From: Rhea pennata
Taxonomy: Eukaryota; Chordata; Aves; Rheiformes; Rheidae
Direction of reading: 5' to 3'
DNA length: 64,000 nucleotides
Assembly: GCF_028389875.1 (NCBI RefSeq)
Contig: NC_084663.1
Location: 212,443,876 to 212,507,875 of the forward strand
The notes beneath the pieces were generated by a model, which was not told the origin of the DNA, ran no database searches, and saw nothing but the letters and a program-made list of their open reading frames with translations. Positions 61,686-64,000 of this stretch are shown here, piece after piece. How positions within the stretch are numbered: the first letter of the stretch is position 1; each line of letters starts with the position of its first letter. A program made the position numbers and the translations under genes.

Positions 61686-61758
61686 TGTTTCTGCCCGGTC
61701 TCGAACCGGGGACCTTTCGCGTGTTAGGCGAATGTGATAACCACTACACTACAGAAAC
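61686..61758 (-). tRNA. tRNA-Val (AAC), array unit 11 (short unit)
   Basis: A 73-nt gene with the wobble change (T at 61725 on the + strand) giving anticodon AAC, as in unit 2; otherwise identical. The unit (61268-63601) is 2334 bp, and its distal part shares CCCAATGCT, GGGCAGTTTT and GCTGAAAAGAG with unit 6, whose tRNA is CAC. The AAC allele therefore occurs on two different unit backgrounds. Confidence 0.96.
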
Positions 61759-63601
61759 CCACCTGAATGGGGGTGGATAAAGGATCGGAATATTGGTGAA
61801 GCTGTGCTGAAACAACTGCTGAGAGCAGTGTCAGTCCCCTGCTTTCCTGGCGGAATTTGTCGGACCCTAGAAAGCCTCAGGAGAAGCACTAAACAAAGAA
61901 GCTTCCTCAAAGGTCCTCCAACACGCAAGCTCTTTGCCTGTCTCAGTGCCTGGGACACTCTTGATCCTTCCATGCTGCCAGAAAGGAGCCCGGCCAAGTC
62001 CAGGGTCCCAAACACATCCTGTAACCAGGCTTAGGGAGATCAGGTCTGTGCCAGGGTCCCTGGCAGACCAATGAGCCATGGAGAGAGCTCTGGGCACTGA
62101 GGTGCTGAGGCCGGGAGTCACGCTGCGCAGCTCACTCTTGGGGCATCCCGAGCCCTGAGCTTACCCTGGGCCAGCCTCCCTGGGAAGAGGCCATCAGCAG
62201 GCACTGCAGGTGAGCAGATGTCTGCTGAGGACACCTCATGTTCCGCGGACTCGTGGCTCCGAGCCCTGTCCTGGAGACAGCATGGTCTGGCTTTCATCCA
62301 CCCGACTTTTCCCGTGGAGAAAGACATCTCATACCAAAAGTGTGCATACGGCTGGCTGTAGCCACAGACCTGGAAAAGCTGCTGCTGCATGGGTCTTCTG
62401 CTGCGGGAAGACCACCTCTGTGTATGCATAGGAGCCGGGCATGAAAGCTGGTGAGTGCCTCACCAGACTCACAGATCGCAGGGCAGTTGGGTTAGAAAAG
62501 ACATCTGGAGTTCATCTAGTCCAACTCTGCCCAAGCAGGGTCACCAAGAGCAGGCTGCCCAGGACCCTGTCTGGTCAGGCTGTGAATATCTTCAAGCATG
62601 GAGATTTCACAACCTCTCAAGACAACCTGTTCCAGGGATCAGTCACCGTCACAGGAAAGAGTTTTCTAGTGTTCAAGCAGAACTCCGTATGTTCCAGTTT
62701 ATGCCTGTTGCCTCTTGTCCTATCACAGGGCAACGCTGAAAAGAGCCTGGCCCTGTCCTCTTTACGCTCTCCCTTCAGATACTTCTACACACTGATAAGC
62801 TCGCTCAGCCTTTTCTTCTCCAGGCTGAACAGTCCCAACTCTCTCCTCATGAGAGATGCTCCAGTCTCTTCATCACCTTAGTAGCCTTTTGCTGAACTCA
62901 CTCCAGTAGCCCCCTTGTACTGGAGAGCCCAGGACTGGAAACAGCACTCCAGGTGTGGCCTCACCACAGGAAGGATCACCTCCCTCAGCTTGCTGGCAAC
63001 ACTCCCCCGAACGTAGCCCAGGATGCCATTGGCCTTTGTTGCCACAAGAGCCCAATGCTGGCTCACGGTCAACTTGTTGTGCACCAGGACAAGGAATAGT
63101 GCAAGAAATGCACCCCACAAAAGGAGGACTGTTGAGCAAGGGCAGTTTTCAAGTGCTCAGAAACCGCCCTCGCATCACCCTGGCCAGACAGCTAGAAGAG
63201 CTGGGAGCATCCAGAAGGAGCTGAGGCCTCCTAGCAAGACCAGGTGCCCCCAACAGAGGGAACAGCCAGAGCCCAAGTGCTACTGGGGCTAGGCACAGGC
63301 TGAGGCAGCTGCGAGGCCCAGAGCCTGCCCAGCTCTCGGCAGCAGATGTGCTGGGAGCAGGGAGCACAAGCGCTCTTCTATCCCTGGTAGTTTGGAGTCA
63401 GCAAGACCAGGAGGAGGACGTTAGAGAATCACAGAATGGTTGAGGTTGATGGAAGGGACCTCTGGAGATCATCTAGTCCAACCTCCCTGCTCAAGCAGAG
63501 TCACCTGGAGCACATTGCACAGGATCACGTCCAGGCAGGTTTTGAATATCTCCAGACAAGGAGACTCCACAACCTCTCTGGGCAACCTGCTCCAGGGCTC
63601 C

Positions 63602-64000
63602 ATCACTTCTCGCAGGGAAGAAATTCCCCCTCACCTTCAGGTGGAACTTCCTGTGCTTCAATTTCTGCCCATTGCAGAAATGCTGCTGACCTGCTGGCAA
63701 CACTCTTTCCAATGCACCCCAGGAGACCACTGGCCTTCCTGGCCACAAGCCATGCTGGCTCATGGTCAACTTGCCATCCACCAGCACTCCCAGCTCCTCC
63801 TCTGCAGAGCTGCTCTCCACAAGGCCAGCCCCCAGCTCGGACTGGCAAAACTCTTCCCAATGCACCCCAGAAGACCACTGGCCTTCCTGGCCACAAGCCA
63901 TGCTGGCTCATGGCCAACTTGCCATCTACCAGCACTCCCAGCTCCTTCTCTGCAGAGCTGCTCTCCACAAGGGCAGACCCCAGCTTGGGCTGGTGCCCAT
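63602..64000. repeat. Partial twelfth array unit at the window end
   Basis: The first 399 bp of a twelfth unit, a long-type unit because both 148-bp subrepeats start (first at about 63709, second at about 63857). It has a private change at about 63871 (CCAGAAGACC). The window ends about 168 bp before the expected tRNA. Confidence 0.95.

Larger units (their letters stand above)
36744..64000. repeat. Tandem array of a ~2.48-kb tRNA-Val/CR1 unit (11 complete units plus one partial)
   Basis: Head-to-tail units start at 36744, 39226, 41708, 44190, 46672, 49006, 51488, 53970, 56452, 58786, 61268 and 63602. Lengths are 2482 bp except units 5, 9 and 11, which are 2334 bp. The last unit is cut by the window end, so the array continues. 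Order within a unit, in window orientation: CR1-a body (minus) with an internal 148-bp duplication; tRNA-Val (minus); about 717 bp spacer; CR1-b (minus, about 620 bp); about 327 bp spacer; 3' end of the next CR1-a. Units differ at roughly one or two dozen positions in total, so they are recent or kept alike by conversion. The left edge lies inside CR1-a and joins a foreign CR1 copy. Confidence 0.97.

Noticed and set aside
36744-64000. CRISPR-like or satellite-only reading of the regular repeats
   Set aside because: Units are 2.3-2.5 kb with complete tRNA genes and LINE pieces in a eukaryotic genome; there are no short direct repeats with unique spacers.

Overview
This 64-kb window is vertebrate nuclear DNA, almost certainly from a bird. 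Spliced host genes, CpG-rich promoters, many CR1 LINE fragments and no Alu/L1-type repeats all point that way. A short SINE at about 26.78-26.92 kb, with a tRNA-like head and a CR1 tail, resembles families known from passerines, so a songbird is a reasonable but unproven guess.

Gene part (1-34.4 kb). The order is KCTD21(+), ALG8(+), NDUFC2(+), THRSP(-). This is the block known from human 11q14.1, read in reverse. KCTD21 has one coding exon (260 aa). ALG8 could be rebuilt completely from 13 exons (524 aa, frame closed at every junction); its intron 4 has the signals of a U12-type (minor spliceosome) intron. NDUFC2 has three exons (110 aa) and sits in a very G-rich CpG island. THRSP (Spot14, 129 aa) lies on the minus strand with a TATA-like box and a likely intron in its 3' UTR. 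The four genes are not an operon. They cover ubiquitin-ligase adaptation, N-glycan precursor glucosylation in the ER, respiratory complex I, and control of lipogenesis.

Transition (34.4-36.74 kb). THRSP is followed by a GC-rich stretch with no recognised gene, a G-run and a CR1 copy on the minus strand.

Array part (36.744 kb to the window end). The rest of the window, at least 27 kb, is a head-to-tail tandem array of a unit of 2482 bp. Three units are 2334 bp because one copy of an internal 148-bp duplication is missing. Each complete unit carries one intact 73-nt tRNA-Val gene on the minus strand, so there are 11 genes in the window and a twelfth unit is cut by the window end. Nine genes have anticodon CAC and two (units 2 and 11) have AAC. 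The 3' end of each tRNA abuts a 5'-truncated CR1 in the same orientation, with no T4 terminator between them. Units are nearly identical, and linked variants recur in mosaic fashion, as expected from recent unequal crossing-over or conversion. This tRNA-Val/CR1 tandem array is the most unusual thing in the window. All long reading frames inside it are CR1 remnants or compositional artefacts.
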